Source: Nocardia xishanensis NBRC 101358 (GTDB taxonomy: Bacteria; Actinomycetota; Actinomycetes; Mycobacteriales; Mycobacteriaceae). Taken from it: a stretch of 64,000 nucleotides of DNA. Both the position numbers and the translations under genes were made by a program. The notes below the pieces were generated by a model, which had not been told where the DNA came from, searched no databases, and was given only the letters and a program-made list of their open reading frames with translations. Below, one piece after another: positions 54,172 to 63,321 of this stretch; position 1 is the first letter of the stretch, and each line of letters opens with the position of its first letter. The stretch spans positions 1-64,000 of the forward strand of contig NZ_BDCF01000002.1 of NCBI RefSeq assembly GCF_001613365.1, written 5' to 3'.

Positions 54172-54657
54172 CTACGACCGGCGCCCTCTGGTGGTGGGAT
54201 CGGGAAGGTCGGTCTGGCCAAGGACTTTGCGGAGTCCCGACGAAATGACCTCGAGTTCTGTGGTGTCGAGGCCGGAGAAGCGGCGTTCGATGGCGGCGAG
54301 GTAGTGCGGGGCGGTTGCGTGGAGGCGTTGCCGGCCGTCGTCTGTGATGCTGACGAACGCGGAGCGACCGTCGTCGGGATTGGATTCGCGGCGTACCAGG
54401 CCGTGTGACTCCAGTTCGGTGACCAGCCTGCTCACCCGGGTTCGGCTGAGCACCACCCGCTCGCCCAGGTCGCTCATGCGCAATTGTTGCGGACCGTTCA
54501 ACTCCAGCAGTACGTCGTACCAGCTCAGGGGGAGTCCGGTGGCGCGACGCAATTCGGCGTCCAGCTCGGGGACGAGTTCGGCGTGCACCTGAAGCAGCGC
54601 GGCCCAGGCGCTGACCGCCGGGTGTGATCGGTTGGCATGGTTCGGCACGACAAACAT
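54172..54657 (-). CDS. MarR-family regulator
   Basis: 161 residues from ATG 54657. Winged helix: LRMSDLGERVVLSRTRVSRL then VTELESHGLVRRESNPDDGR with the basic wing, within residues about 50-100. No conserved sensing Cys. It is divergent from the rhodanese gene and the shared 79-base gap is dominated by a long dyad (54667-54710), with -10 hexamers for both directions in its core. It probably represses both genes. Confidence 0.88.
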   Translation of the reverse strand: MFVVPNHANRSHPAVSAWAALLQVHAELVPELDAELRRATGLPLSWYDVLLELNGPQQLRMSDLGERVVLSRTRVSRLVTELESHGLVRRESNPDDGRSAFVSITDDGRQRLHATAPHYLAAIERRFSGLDTTELEVISSGLRKVLGQTDLPDPTTRGRRS

Positions 54658-54666
54658 CCTAGCCAA

Positions 54667-54710
54667 TTGCGTGCGTGCGCACACATATAGTAGCGTGCAC
54701 ACGCACGCAA
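54667..54710. promoter_or_regulatory. Long operator dyad shared by MarR and rhodanese
   Basis: Sixteen-base arms (TTGCGTGCGTGCGCAC at 54667-54682; GTGCACACGCACGCAA at 54695-54710) match with one mismatch. The 12-base core contains TATAGT (54686-54691, plus) and TACTAT (54692-54687, minus), both TANNNT hexamers. Confidence 0.85.
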
Positions 54711-54736
54711 ATTCGTGCTCGAGAAAGGTACTACTG

Positions 54737-55060
54737 ATGACTCGCCTGATCACCCGTGACGAACTCGCGAAAGAGCTCGAGACCGGTTCGGTGACCGTGA
54801 TCGATGCGCTCCCCGCCGAGTACTACGACAAGGCGCACCTGCCCGGCGCACTCAACCTCGTCGAAGCCGATGTGGAAGCCAAAGCGTCGCAACTGCTTCC
54901 GGACAAGGACGCGGCGATCGTCACTTACTGCTCGAACCCGGCGTGCGCCAACAGCGCGCACGTCGCGGCCAAGCTGGAAGCCCTCGGCTACACCAATGTG
55001 CGCAAATACCGGGAGGGCATCCAGGATTGGACAGAGGCGGGCTTCCCCGTCGAAAACTGA
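54737..55060 (+). CDS. Single-domain rhodanese
   Basis: 107 residues from ATG 54737, behind GAGAAAGG. One rhodanese domain with the active-site loop starting at Cys65 (VTYCSNPACANSAHVAAKLE) and the N-terminal strand VTVIDALPAEYY. The loop CSNPAC is longer than the classical CxxGxR and lacks its Arg, like rhodanese-type proteins that move persulphide or act in stress sensing. Controlled by the divergent MarR. Confidence 0.87.
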   Translation: MTRLITRDELAKELETGSVTVIDALPAEYYDKAHLPGALNLVEADVEAKASQLLPDKDAAIVTYCSNPACANSAHVAAKLEALGYTNVRKYREGIQDWTEAGFPVEN

Positions 55061-55073
55061 TCGCTGATCGTGT

Positions 55074-55108
55074 GGGTGTGGCAAGTGCCGCGTGCAGTTG
55101 CCACACCC
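55074..55108 (+). terminator. Terminator after rhodanese
   Basis: GGGTGTGGCAA (55074-55084) and TTGCCACACCC (55098-55108), perfect eleven-base arms, 13-base loop, 14 bases after the rhodanese stop. No U-tract. Confidence 0.75.
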
Positions 55109-55399
55109 GGCCCGGCGCCTGCCCTCCGTCGATCTCTCGCCGCATCTCTTCCGCGGTGGACAATCGCAGCCGAAGATCGGGCGAACCTTGCGCGATTCTC
55201 CCCGTTTCCGATGCATATGGGGGGACACTTCAGGAATGAACCGCACACATAGACCTCCGCCGGCCCTGTTCAGTCACCTCGACGAACCCGTCGTCACCCC
55301 GCCATCCGGTGAGGGAGCAGTGTGCCATCCGGTGTTCAGCAGCGCCGTCTCGGGCGCCGCAGCGACGGACGATGTCGCCGTCCCGGGTACAAATAATCA
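55109..55399. other. Gap before the PatA-like gene
   Basis: About 290 bases with no supported gene. It must hold the promoter of the acyltransferase gene at its right end; no box was fixed. Confidence 0.35.
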
Positions 55400-56317
55400 G
55401 TGAACCCGAAGGACCGAGCCTGGGATCTCGGATACGCGGCGGGGTGGCGGCTGGTGCGCGCCCTGCCGCAGCGGTGGGCGACGCGCCTGTTCGACAGCGC
55501 AGCCGATCGCGCGGCACGTAATGGCGGACCGGAACAATTGCGGCGCAATCTGGCTCGGGTCCTGGGCACCACACCGGGGGACGTGCCCGACGACCTCGTG
55601 CACGCGAGCCTGCGCTCCTACGCCCGGTATTGGCGCGAAGCGTTCCGGCTGCCGTCGATGAATCCGATGCGGCTGGCCGAGACCATCGAATCCTCGGCCA
55701 CCGGGCTCGAACACATTCACGAGGCTGTCGAGCGTGGACGCGGCGCGGTGCTGGCGTTACCGCACAGTGGCAACTGGGACCTCGCGGGGGTCTGGGTGGT
55801 ACAGCGGGTGGGTTCACCAACCGTCGTGGCCGAGCGTCTCAGACCGGATTCGCTGTTCCGGCGCTTCGTCCGGTTCCGTGAGCGCCTGGGATTCGAGATC
55901 ATCCCGCTCACCGGCACCGCGACACCGCCGCTCGAGCTGCTGACCGCGCGACTCAGGCAGGGAAGAATTGTCGGACTGCTGGGCGAACGCGACCTCTCCG
56001 GTACGGGCGTGCCGGTCACGTTCTTCGGAGAGCCGGCCCGCATGCCGGCCGGTCCGGCCCGCCTGTCCATCGACACCGGCGCACCACTGCTGCCGGTGCA
56101 CTGCTGGTTCACCCCCGGCGGCTGGGGATTCCGCGTCGACGCGCCGATCGATACCGCCCGTGGGGTAGAGCACACGACTCAGGCGATGGCCGACCGCTTC
56201 GCCGCCGGTATCGCCGAACACCCGGCCGACTGGCACATGATGCAACCGGTGTGGACTGCCGACTTCACCGCCGATCAACTCGCCCGCAGCCAGACTCGCC
56301 GCAATCTGCCGAATTGA
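55400..56317 (+). CDS. PatA-like acyltransferase (PIM/lipid A family)
   Basis: 305 residues from GTG 55400. It belongs to the LpxL/HtrB-type acyltransferases, with the active-site HSGNWDLAG (H-x4-D) and the family start AWDLGYAAGWRLVRALP of phosphatidylinositol mannoside acyltransferases (PatA, Rv2611c). PatA palmitoylates PIM mannose at the inner membrane. The housekeeping copy of patA normally lies in a pgsA-patA-pimA cluster; here it stands alone, so this is probably a paralogue with a different acceptor or acyl chain. No signal peptide; the family is membrane-associated by basic surfaces. Confidence 0.88.
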   Translation: MNPKDRAWDLGYAAGWRLVRALPQRWATRLFDSAADRAARNGGPEQLRRNLARVLGTTPGDVPDDLVHASLRSYARYWREAFRLPSMNPMRLAETIESSATGLEHIHEAVERGRGAVLALPHSGNWDLAGVWVVQRVGSPTVVAERLRPDSLFRRFVRFRERLGFEIIPLTGTATPPLELLTARLRQGRIVGLLGERDLSGTGVPVTFFGEPARMPAGPARLSIDTGAPLLPVHCWFTPGGWGFRVDAPIDTARGVEHTTQAMADRFAAGIAEHPADWHMMQPVWTADFTADQLARSQTRRNLPN

Positions 56318-56583
56318 CCCTGCGGGTCCCCGAGGGCATATCGTGCCTCGGGCGAGCCCACTTCCAGAGCCGGTGACAGCACATCGGGAGGTATTGTCGC
56401 GCCTCGCGCGGCATACGGGGCGGGGGTAGTGACCTTCGGATTCGCGGTAAGGGCATCTTGTCTCTACCGACCGCAATCAGCGGAGCGGAGCGTAGAAGGC
56501 GCCGGTCACGCACCTACGCCGACACGACAGTCGGAGGGGAGGCGCGGCAACGCTGGCGATTCGCATCGATGAAGGAGCGCCCG

Positions 56584-56874
56584 ATGATGATTTGGTACGG
56601 AGACAACGGGATGAGTGGCTGGGGTTACGGGCTCATGACCGTTGGCATGGTGTTGTTCTGGGTGCTGGTGATCGTGGGGGTCGTTCTCACAGTTCGCTAC
56701 CTGGCTCAGCCGTCCGCGCCGGGCGGCGGCGCGCCGATCGTGCGTCCCAGCGCCGAGCAAGTGCTGGCCGAGCGGTTCGCCCGCGGTGAGATCGATGCGG
56801 ACGAATACCACCATCGACTGGCTACGCTGCGCGGCGACAGCGGCCCCGGCCCCAGGTCGGAAGAGCGTCGGTGA
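56584..56874 (+). CDS. SHOCT-domain membrane protein
   Basis: 96 residues from ATG 56584, six bases after AAGGAG; an upstream ATG at 56569 is in phase. Contents: Met/Gly-rich external start (MMIWYGDNGMSGWGYG), one membrane helix (LMTVGMVLFWVLVIVGVVLT), and a C-terminal SHOCT domain (EQVLAERFARGEIDADEYHH). SHOCT proteins of this layout commonly precede copper or other heavy-metal ATPases. It ends 19 bases before the P-type ATPase gene, so the two should be co-transcribed. Confidence 0.88.
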   Translation: MMIWYGDNGMSGWGYGLMTVGMVLFWVLVIVGVVLTVRYLAQPSAPGGGAPIVRPSAEQVLAERFARGEIDADEYHHRLATLRGDSGPGPRSEERR

Positions 56875-56893
56875 CGTGTAGAGGACTGATCAC

Positions 56894-59374
56894 GTGACAA
56901 CCCACCCCGAGACCCACAACCAGTCACCGAAGGAACGTGCCACCGCGGTGCTGGATGTGCGCGGCCTGCTGTTCGCCTCGGAGCAGAACGTCGTCGCCGC
57001 CCGGCTCGCCCGCCGCCCCGGCGTGCATCAGGTCGAGGTCAACCCGGTCGCGCAGACCGCCACCATCGTCTACGACCAGACACAGACAACGATTGCCGCG
57101 CTGCGGGACTGGGTTGTCGAATGCGGCTACCACTGCGCAGGCCGGTCGGTGCCCGCCCACATCTGCGACCCACTGACCGAACCGGACCCACCCACCGACG
57201 ACAGGCACCACGAACACGCCGGCCAGCTGGCGACCGCGGAGCCCACCGACCATGCCGGGCGCACCGTGGCGGCCCCTGCTCAGATCGAGGAGTCGGCCGG
57301 CGCCGAGCTCCGTTCTCCGCATGAGGCGATGGGCCACGGTGGACATGCCGGAATGTCGATGGCAGCCATGGTGGCCGACATGCGCAACCGGTTTCTGGTG
57401 GCGTTGGTCTTCTCGATCCCGATCGTGATCTGGTCGCCGATCGGTCGCGACGTGCTGGGACTGGACGTGCCGGTGCCGTTCGGGCTGCGCGAAGATCTCT
57501 GGGCGCTGTTGCTGAGCCTGCCGGTCATCTTCTACTCGTCGTGGATCTTCTTCGACGGCGCCGCGCGCGCTCTGCGGGCCCGCACGCTGGACATGATGGT
57601 GCTGGTCGCCGTCGCGGTCGGCTCCGGTTGGCTGTATTCGCTGGTGGTCACGCTGACCGGCGGCGGCGAAGTGTTCTACGAAGCCGCCACCGTGCTGACG
57701 ACGTTCGTACTGCTGGGGCACTGGTTCGAGATGCGTGCTCGCGGCGGCGCCAACGACGCCATCCGCACCTTGCTCGACCTCGCGCCGCCGAAAGCGCTGG
57801 TGCTGCGTGACGGCGAGGCCGTCGAAATCCCCACGGCCGAGGTCGTCGTCGGTGATCTGCTCCTGGTGCGCCCTGGCGCGAAGATCGCCGTCGACGGCAT
57901 CGTCGAGGACGGTGACAGCGAGGTCGACGAGTCGATGGTCACCGGCGAGAGCCTGCCGGTGCACAAGGCCGCCGGTTCGGCGGTCATCGGCGCCACCATC
58001 AACTCCAACGGCACCTTGCGGGTGCGCGCGACCAAGGTCGGTGCGGACACCGCGCTCGCGCAGATCGTGCAACTCGTGCAGGAAGCGCAGAATTCGAAGG
58101 CCCCCGGCCAGCGTCTGGCCGACAAGGCGGCGTTCTGGCTGGTGCTCGTCGCGCTGATCGGGGGCGGCGGCACGCTGGCGGCATGGCTGTTGCTGTCCGA
58201 CCGCCCGTTCTCGGAGGCGATCCTGTTCGCGATCACCGTCGTGGTCATCACCTGCCCGGACGCTCTCGGGCTGGCCACCCCAACCGCGATCATGGTTGGC
58301 ACCGGGCTCGGCGCCAAACGCGGTGTGCTGTTCAAAAACGCGATGGCTCTGGAGACTTCGGCCCGAATCCAGGTGGTGGTGATGGACAAGACCGGAACCC
58401 TCACCAAGGGCGAACCCGAGGTCACCGACGTCATCACCGACGGCCTCGGCGAAACCGAGGTGCTGCGCCTGGTCGCCGCGGTGGAACGCGAATCCGAACA
58501 TCCTCTCGCACAGGCCGTTGTCCGCTACGCCGAAAATCAAGGGGTGCAGCAAGTTCGGGCTCGAGGGTTCGAGAATATCTCTGGCCACGGCGCGATCGCC
58601 GAGGTCGAGGGCCATCGTGTCGTCGTCGGCAACCGGCGGCTGGCCGAACGAGAGGGCATCGACCTCGGCGCGCTGGCCGACCGCCGCGACGATCTCGCCG
58701 CCACCGGACGCACCGCGGTGATCGCCGCGGTGGACGGGAAACCGGCGGCGGTCATCGGCATCGCCGACGCGCCCCGCGAAACCTCACCGGCTGCCGTCAC
58801 CGCGCTGCACGATCTCGGCGTCGAGGTCGTCATGCTCACCGGCGACAACGAAGCCACCGCCAAGCGCATCGCCGATCGGCTCGGTATCGACACCGTCATC
58901 GCCGAAGTCCTGCCCGGCGACAAGGCCGCGCGAATCGCCGGACTACAACGCGGCGGCCGCCAGGTCGCCATGGTCGGCGACGGCGTCAACGACGCACCCG
59001 CCCTCGCCCAAGCCGACCTCGGTATCGCCATCGGCGCAGGAACCGACGTCGCCATCGAAACCGCCGATATCGTGCTCATGCGCTCCGACCCACTCGACGT
59101 GCCCACCGCTCTGCGCATCGGGCGCGGCACCCTACGCAAAATGCGTCAAAACCTTGGCTGGGCCATCGGATACAACACCATCGCCCTGCCCATCGCCGCA
59201 GGCGTCTTCGAACCCGCCTTCGGCCTGATGCTGCGACCGGAGATCGCCGCACTGTCCATGTCCGGATCCAGCCTCATCGTCGCCGTCAACGCCCTCGCCC
59301 TCAAACGACTCCGACTCCCCACACCGAAACCCACACACACCGGAACATCCGAGAAAACACCGGTGGTCGCGTAG
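56894..59374 (+). CDS. Heavy-metal (copper-type) P-type ATPase, CPD variant
   Basis: 826 residues from GTG 56894. Order: a degenerate N-terminal heavy-metal domain (residues about 18-80) that lacks the CxxC; a His/Met-rich stretch ([14 protein letters not shown], about 145-158); eight membrane segments; actuator TGES (near 350); the membrane metal site in [18 protein letters not shown] with C454-P455-D456; phosphorylated Asp498 in [37 protein letters not shown] (near 696). Copper pumps usually carry CPC or CPH here, so the ion is uncertain. It exports metal across the inner membrane, likely with the SHOCT protein upstream. Confidence 0.9.
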   Translation: MTTHPETHNQSPKERATAVLDVRGLLFASEQNVVAARLARRPGVHQVEVNPVAQTATIVYDQTQTTIAALRDWVVECGYHCAGRSVPAHICDPLTEPDPPTDDRHHEHAGQLATAEPTDHAGRTVAAPAQIEESAGAELRSPHEAMGHGGHAGMSMAAMVADMRNRFLVALVFSIPIVIWSPIGRDVLGLDVPVPFGLREDLWALLLSLPVIFYSSWIFFDGAARALRARTLDMMVLVAVAVGSGWLYSLVVTLTGGGEVFYEAATVLTTFVLLGHWFEMRARGGANDAIRTLLDLAPPKALVLRDGEAVEIPTAEVVVGDLLLVRPGAKIAVDGIVEDGDSEVDESMVTGESLPVHKAAGSAVIGATINSNGTLRVRATKVGADTALAQIVQLVQEAQNSKAPGQRLADKAAFWLVLVALIGGGGTLAAWLLLSDRPFSEAILFAITVVVITCPDALGLATPTAIMVGTGLGAKRGVLFKNAMALETSARIQVVVMDKTGTLTKGEPEVTDVITDGLGETEVLRLVAAVERESEHPLAQAVVRYAENQGVQQVRARGFENISGHGAIAEVEGHRVVVGNRRLAEREGIDLGALADRRDDLAATGRTAVIAAVDGKPAAVIGIADAPRETSPAAVTALHDLGVEVVMLTGDNEATAKRIADRLGIDTVIAEVLPGDKAARIAGLQRGGRQVAMVGDGVNDAPALAQADLGIAIGAGTDVAIETADIVLMRSDPLDVPTALRIGRGTLRKMRQNLGWAIGYNTIALPIAAGVFEPAFGLMLRPEIAALSMSGSSLIVAVNALALKRLRLPTPKPTHTGTSEKTPVVA

Positions 59375-59518
59375 CGAACGCGGCCGGGCTCGGAGTGATG
59401 CGGGCGCGCTTCGCCGATCGCAGCGAATCCGCAGCCGTCAGCGGCGCAACCTCGGGTGTCGCTTGCCGCCATGCGGCCTCGGCGCGACGAGGTTGCGTGG
59501 CGCACGCCGCGAGCGCTG
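59375..59518. other. Junction between ATPase and transposition remnant
   Basis: About 145 bases with no gene. It marks the left limit of recognisable transposase sequence; I see no terminal repeat here. Confidence 0.35.
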
Positions 59519-60287
59519 CGCCGCGGTTGTGAGCAGCACGGTATCGGTGTGGACTACCGGCCGCCGGGGCAGCCGCATTTCGGCGGGTGATCGAGCGGCT
59601 GATCGGCACCATGATGACGATGGTGCACGAGCTGCCCGGCACCACCTTCTCCAACACCGTCGAGCGGGGCGGCTACGACAGCGAGGCGAAAGCTGTTCTC
59701 ACCCTGGGCGGACGGACCCCGGCCGGGGTGTGGGCGGAGCGCGCCGCGGTCCAGGGAGCTCCGGCGACGGTGACCAACGAGACCGCGTTCCTTGTCGACT
59801 TCTTGCCGGTGGTCCGGCGGCGCCTGTCGCGTACCGGGTTCACTGTCGATCACGTGCAGTACTACGCCGATGTGCTGCGGCCGTTGATCGCCCGCCGCGA
59901 GCAGCTGGGCCGGTTCGTGTTGCGCCGCGACCCGCGCGACATCTCGCGGATCTGGGCGCTGCACCCCGAGACCGGTGAGTACCTGGAGGTGCCGTATCGC
60001 ACGTGGTCGCGCCCGGCGATCAGCGTGTGGGAGCACAGCGCCGCGGTGGCGCGGCTGCGTGAGCAGGGACGCGCCGAGATCGACGAGAACGCCCTGTTCT
60101 CGATGGTGGAGCAGATGCGCGCCATCACCGACACCGCGGCCGCGGCCAGCCGTAAGGCCCGGCGCACAACCGCCCGCCACACTGCGGTCCGGGCCCGGCG
60201 GCCGGCCGAGCCTGAACCGCCACCGGCCACGCCACCGGCTGCCGCCCAGCACCGGTGCGACCGTTCGAGGTGATCGAGCAGTGGTGA
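59519..60287 (+). pseudogene. TniA-type transposase, truncated and frameshifted
   Basis: The DNA codes for CEQHGIGVDYRPPGQPHFGG, and after a one-base loss at about 59587 for VIERLIGTMMTMVHELPGTT, FSNTVERGGYDSEAKAVLTL: the end of the DDE/rve domain and start of the Mu-type C-terminal domain of TniA (Tn552/Tn5053 type). GGRTPAGVWAERAAV follows at once, where intact TniA has about 25 more residues (the YHxRVH helix), so a piece is deleted. Near 60256 another shift: the read frame ends CDRSR, but the plus-one frame ends RPFEVIEQW, like intact TniA, at 60287. The N-terminal two thirds, with the first catalytic Asp residues, is missing. Confidence 0.85.
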
Positions 60288-60637
60288 TCGGCGAGCCGGT
60301 GGACCTGTCGCACCCGCATCCCTCGGCGCAGCGGATCGCGCTGCTTCCGGCCGTTGAGCGGGTGCGCCATGTGCGCGCGGATCGCTGGATCGGCTACACC
60401 CGCGCCACCGAGGCCCTCGCCCGGCTCGAGGCGCTGCTGACGATGCCGTCCAAGCAGCGCATGCCGGACCTGCTGCTGATCGGGCCGACCAACAACGGCA
60501 AGTCGATGATCATCGAGAAGTTCCGCCGCGACCACCCGCCGATCTCGCACACCGACCGCGAGGAGATCCCGGTGCTGGCGGTGCAGATGCCGTCGGAGCC
60601 CAGCTCGCACCCGGTGAGGCCACCCGGTTCGAGGTGA
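60284..60637 (+). pseudogene. TniB-type ATPase, truncated
   Basis: GTG 60284 overlaps the ancestral TniA stop (GTGA). It codes for about 100 good residues of TniB: AVERVRHVRADRWIGYTRAT, EALLTMPSKQRMPDLLLIGP, the Walker A GPTNNGKS, and EIPVLAVQMPSEPS. At that point, about 60600, TniB sequence stops and SHPVRPPGSR runs to a stop, so the Walker B, arginine finger and the remaining two thirds of this AAA+ regulator are gone. Intact TniB is about 300 residues. Confidence 0.85.
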
Positions 60638-61644
60638 CACGGCGGCGGGCTTGGCGCGGTCCGTGGATTCCCGAGACCTGGATGGATCGCTCCTGCCCCC
60701 TGTGCACGGCCGGGCCCGAGCCGCAGCACAGCTGGGTGTGGACGTTGCCGTTGATTACCGGCTGCACCATCCACCGGCGACGACTACTCACCCGCGCCGA
60801 GCTGGTCACCGCCGAGCTGGGAGGAAACGGTGTCGCAGGTGCTCCGGTCACCGAACCGGTTGCCGCACTGGAGAACTACACCCACCAGGCCCTGACCGCC
60901 GGCGCGGTCAGGTTGGCGGGACGCCGCGTGCACGCGGCGGTGTGGTTCCGGCTGCTGCGTACCCTGCTCGACGAACTGAGCCTGTCCACGACCGGCCTGA
61001 GCAGAGCCTCCGCGCGCACTCTCAACCAGGTGTGGCAGGCCGCCGGGCTGACCCCGCGCGCCGGGATCCGCATCTGGGCGCCCTACGAACACCTGTCCTG
61101 GCCACGCCAGGAGAACCTGCTCACCGCGGCCGCCGTCGCGGTGGACCTGGCCGCGCAGCGGCGCCTTCGACCGCGGGGAACCCTCGCCGAAGTGCTGGCC
61201 ACGCCGAGCGCCGAACCGGTCTACCCCGGCGATGACCCTCGTCGCGCACCCGATAGTCCTGCCGCCCGGATCCTCGACTTCCGAGGCCTGTACCGGCGCA
61301 CCGAGTACAGCGAGCTGTTCGACGAACTCGCCCGCACGGTGCGCACCGATCCTGACACCGCCCGCCGAGTGCTGGCCTTCCTCGTGCGCACCGACCCGAG
61401 CCCGGCCAACCTCGACCGCGAACGCGACATCCTGATCCGCGACACCGGCATGCCACCGGAATTCGTGCGGACCCGCACCGAAACCGAGGCGCTGCTGATC
61501 CTGCACGGCTATGAGCCCGGCGAGGTCGCCCGCGCGCTGGCCGAGCTTTGCGCCGAGTCCCCGTCGCGTGGCACCGACGGCCAGCGGACGAACCTGTTCG
61601 TACCCGACGATCTCGCACGGTTGCGTAGCCGGCTGGATCGGTGA
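60634..61644 (+). CDS. TniQ-family protein, N-terminus possibly lost
   Basis: 336 residues from GTG 60634. The zinc-binding start of the TniQ domain is present: RSCPLCTAGPEPQHSWVWTL and ITGCTIHRRRLL (Cys21, Cys24, Cys44, His47), typical of the W-C-P-x-C ... C-x-x-H of TniQ. The rest (NLNQVWQAAGLTP-like and EEVLATPSAEPVYPGDDPRR) is helical and less conserved. In full TniQ proteins about 20-40 residues precede the first Cys, so a fusion boundary lies near 60600 where TniB ends. TniQ bridges target recognition and the TniA/B machinery, and in CRISPR-guided elements joins Cascade. Confidence 0.75.
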   Translation: MTRRRAWRGPWIPETWMDRSCPLCTAGPEPQHSWVWTLPLITGCTIHRRRLLTRAELVTAELGGNGVAGAPVTEPVAALENYTHQALTAGAVRLAGRRVHAAVWFRLLRTLLDELSLSTTGLSRASARTLNQVWQAAGLTPRAGIRIWAPYEHLSWPRQENLLTAAAVAVDLAAQRRLRPRGTLAEVLATPSAEPVYPGDDPRRAPDSPAARILDFRGLYRRTEYSELFDELARTVRTDPDTARRVLAFLVRTDPSPANLDRERDILIRDTGMPPEFVRTRTETEALLILHGYEPGEVARALAELCAESPSRGTDGQRTNLFVPDDLARLRSRLDR

Positions 61645-61705
61645 ACGGCACGCCAGCTCCGCTGCGGCAGGGGGCGGGGTCACCGGCGGATCGGGCACGC
61701 GGGCG

Positions 61706-62368
61706 CTACGACGTTGTGGCCGCGGCGTCCCAGCGTGTGCGGGCGGCGGCGAAGAGTTCCGCGCACACCGCCACAAGGTCGGCGGGGTCGTCACGGCGCC
61801 CGTCCATCAGCCAGTCGACGAGCAGGTGGTTGACGCCACCGACCAGCGCTGTCGCGGCGAGGCGTTCGCTGCGGGTGAGGGTGCGATTGCCCGCGGAGGC
61901 CCAGGTGGCCATCACGGTGTCCACGAAATCGCGTAGCACCCGGTGGCGGCGTTGCTCCATGTCCGGTGAGACACCGACGACTTCGACGAGTACCACCTGC
62001 GCGCGACGTGGATCCTGCGTCAGGTAGCCGATGAAGGCCCGCAGGCCGGCCGCGGTGAGCGCGTCGAGATCGGGTTCGGTCTCGGCCAGCGCAGCGGCGG
62101 TCGCCGCGCGCATCGCCTCGGACAAGGTGTCATACAGCGCGGCCAGGCAGACCTCACGGCTGGGAAACGACTCGTAGAAGTACCGCTCGGTGACCCCGGC
62201 GCCACGGCAGATCTGCTTGATCGAGGCCGCCGCGTATCCGGAGGTGCCGAACTGTTCCAGCGCGGAGTCCAGGATCGCCGCACGGCGCAGCCGCACGCGT
62301 TCCTCGGGCGCGATGCCCGAGTACTTCCGGCTGGAGAGCTTCGGACCGGAGGGGCCGGATCGTGTCAT
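61706..62368 (-). CDS. TetR-family regulator
   Basis: 220 residues from ATG 62368, behind GGAAAGG. Helix-turn-helix ASIKQICRGAGVTERYFYES then FPSREVCLAALYD (about 45-80), preceded by the basic RKYSGIAPEERVRLRRAAIL common in this subgroup. Divergent from an SDR-MBL operon, 104 bases away, which it likely controls. The gap is AT-rich with a TANNNT-like region but the operator is not clear. Confidence 0.88.
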   Translation of the reverse strand: MTRSGPSGPKLSSRKYSGIAPEERVRLRRAAILDSALEQFGTSGYAAASIKQICRGAGVTERYFYESFPSREVCLAALYDTLSEAMRAATAAALAETEPDLDALTAAGLRAFIGYLTQDPRRAQVVLVEVVGVSPDMEQRRHRVLRDFVDTVMATWASAGNRTLTRSERLAATALVGGVNHLLVDWLMDGRRDDPADLVAVCAELFAAARTRWDAAATTS

Positions 62369-62472
62369 GGGCCTTTCCCTTCTGCCGACGAGGTGCAATA
62401 CTAGCGCCGTTCAATTCTGACAATATTAGTTGCCCAACACGGGCGCGTGCCCGAGAAGGAAGGTGGCATGCC

Positions 62473-63321
62473 GTGACGACAGCACTGACCGGGCGCATCG
62501 TGGCCGTGACCGGTGGAGCTCACGGCATCGGGCGCGAGATCGCACGCCTGCTCGCCGAGGCCGGCGCCCGGGTCGCGATCGGCGACCGTGACGTCGAGAC
62601 CGCGGAGAAGACAGCGCGGGAGCTGCCCGGGACGGTGCGCGCTTTGCCCCTGGATGTGACCGACACCGGGTCTTTCCGCCGGTTCCTGGCCGAGGTCACC
62701 GACGCGTGGGGACCACTGGACGTGCTGGTCAACAATGCCGGAGTGATGTGGGTCGGGTCCTTCGACGACGAACCCGAGGCCGCAACCGAGCGCATGCTCG
62801 CGGTGAACCTGCACGGGGTGATCCGGGGCGTGCGACTGGCCGCGCCGGGCATGCGCGCTCGCGGTGCCGGTCACATCGTCACCATCGCCTCGGCCGCCGC
62901 CAAACTGGCCCCACCCGGGGAGTCGACCTACGCCGCGACCAAGCACGGCGTGCTGGGCTACCTCACCGGCGTACGCGAGGAACTGCGCGGCAGCGGCGTG
63001 CACGTCTCGGTGATCATGCCCGGGGTGGTCGACACCGAACTCGCGGTCGGCACCGATTCCGGCGCGACCGCCCGGTTGCAGCCCCGCGACGTCGCCGCCG
63101 CCGTCGTGGATGTTCTGCACCGGCCGCGCTTCGAGGTCACCCTCCCGGCCTCGATCGGGCTGCTGGTCCGCGTGACCGGGCTGCTCCCGCAGTCGCTGCG
63201 TGACCGGCTGCTGCGCCGCACGGTCCCCAACCAGGTCAAGGCCCTGCAGGGCTCGAACACCCGTGAAGGCTACGAGCACCGCGCTCTGGCCGACTCCGCC
63301 GATCCGAGGACGACCCGATGA
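62473..63321 (+). CDS. Short-chain dehydrogenase/reductase
   Basis: 282 residues from GTG 62473, behind AAGGAAGG. SDR with VTGGAHGIGREIARLLAEAG, NNAGVMWVGSF, IVTIASAAAKLAPP and the catalytic YAATKHG. The C-terminal 60 residues (SIGLLVRVTGLLPQSLRDRL) form an extended helix typical of SDRs acting on hydrophobic substrates. Its end overlaps the MBL-like gene in ATGA, so the pair is coupled. Confidence 0.9.
   Translation: MTTALTGRIVAVTGGAHGIGREIARLLAEAGARVAIGDRDVETAEKTARELPGTVRALPLDVTDTGSFRRFLAEVTDAWGPLDVLVNNAGVMWVGSFDDEPEAATERMLAVNLHGVIRGVRLAAPGMRARGAGHIVTIASAAAKLAPPGESTYAATKHGVLGYLTGVREELRGSGVHVSVIMPGVVDTELAVGTDSGATARLQPRDVAAAVVDVLHRPRFEVTLPASIGLLVRVTGLLPQSLRDRLLRRTVPNQVKALQGSNTREGYEHRALADSADPRTTR

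Noticed and set aside
59375..61700. A CRISPR-associated transposon, given a TniQ-like protein
   Set aside because: No Cas gene, no CRISPR repeats and no guide RNA features are in reach; the remnant TniA and TniB fit the ordinary Tn5053/Tn402 type.
62369..62472. A TetR operator in the 104-base gap before the SDR gene
   Set aside because: The AT-rich bases suggest one but no dyad with arms longer than four bases could be confirmed.
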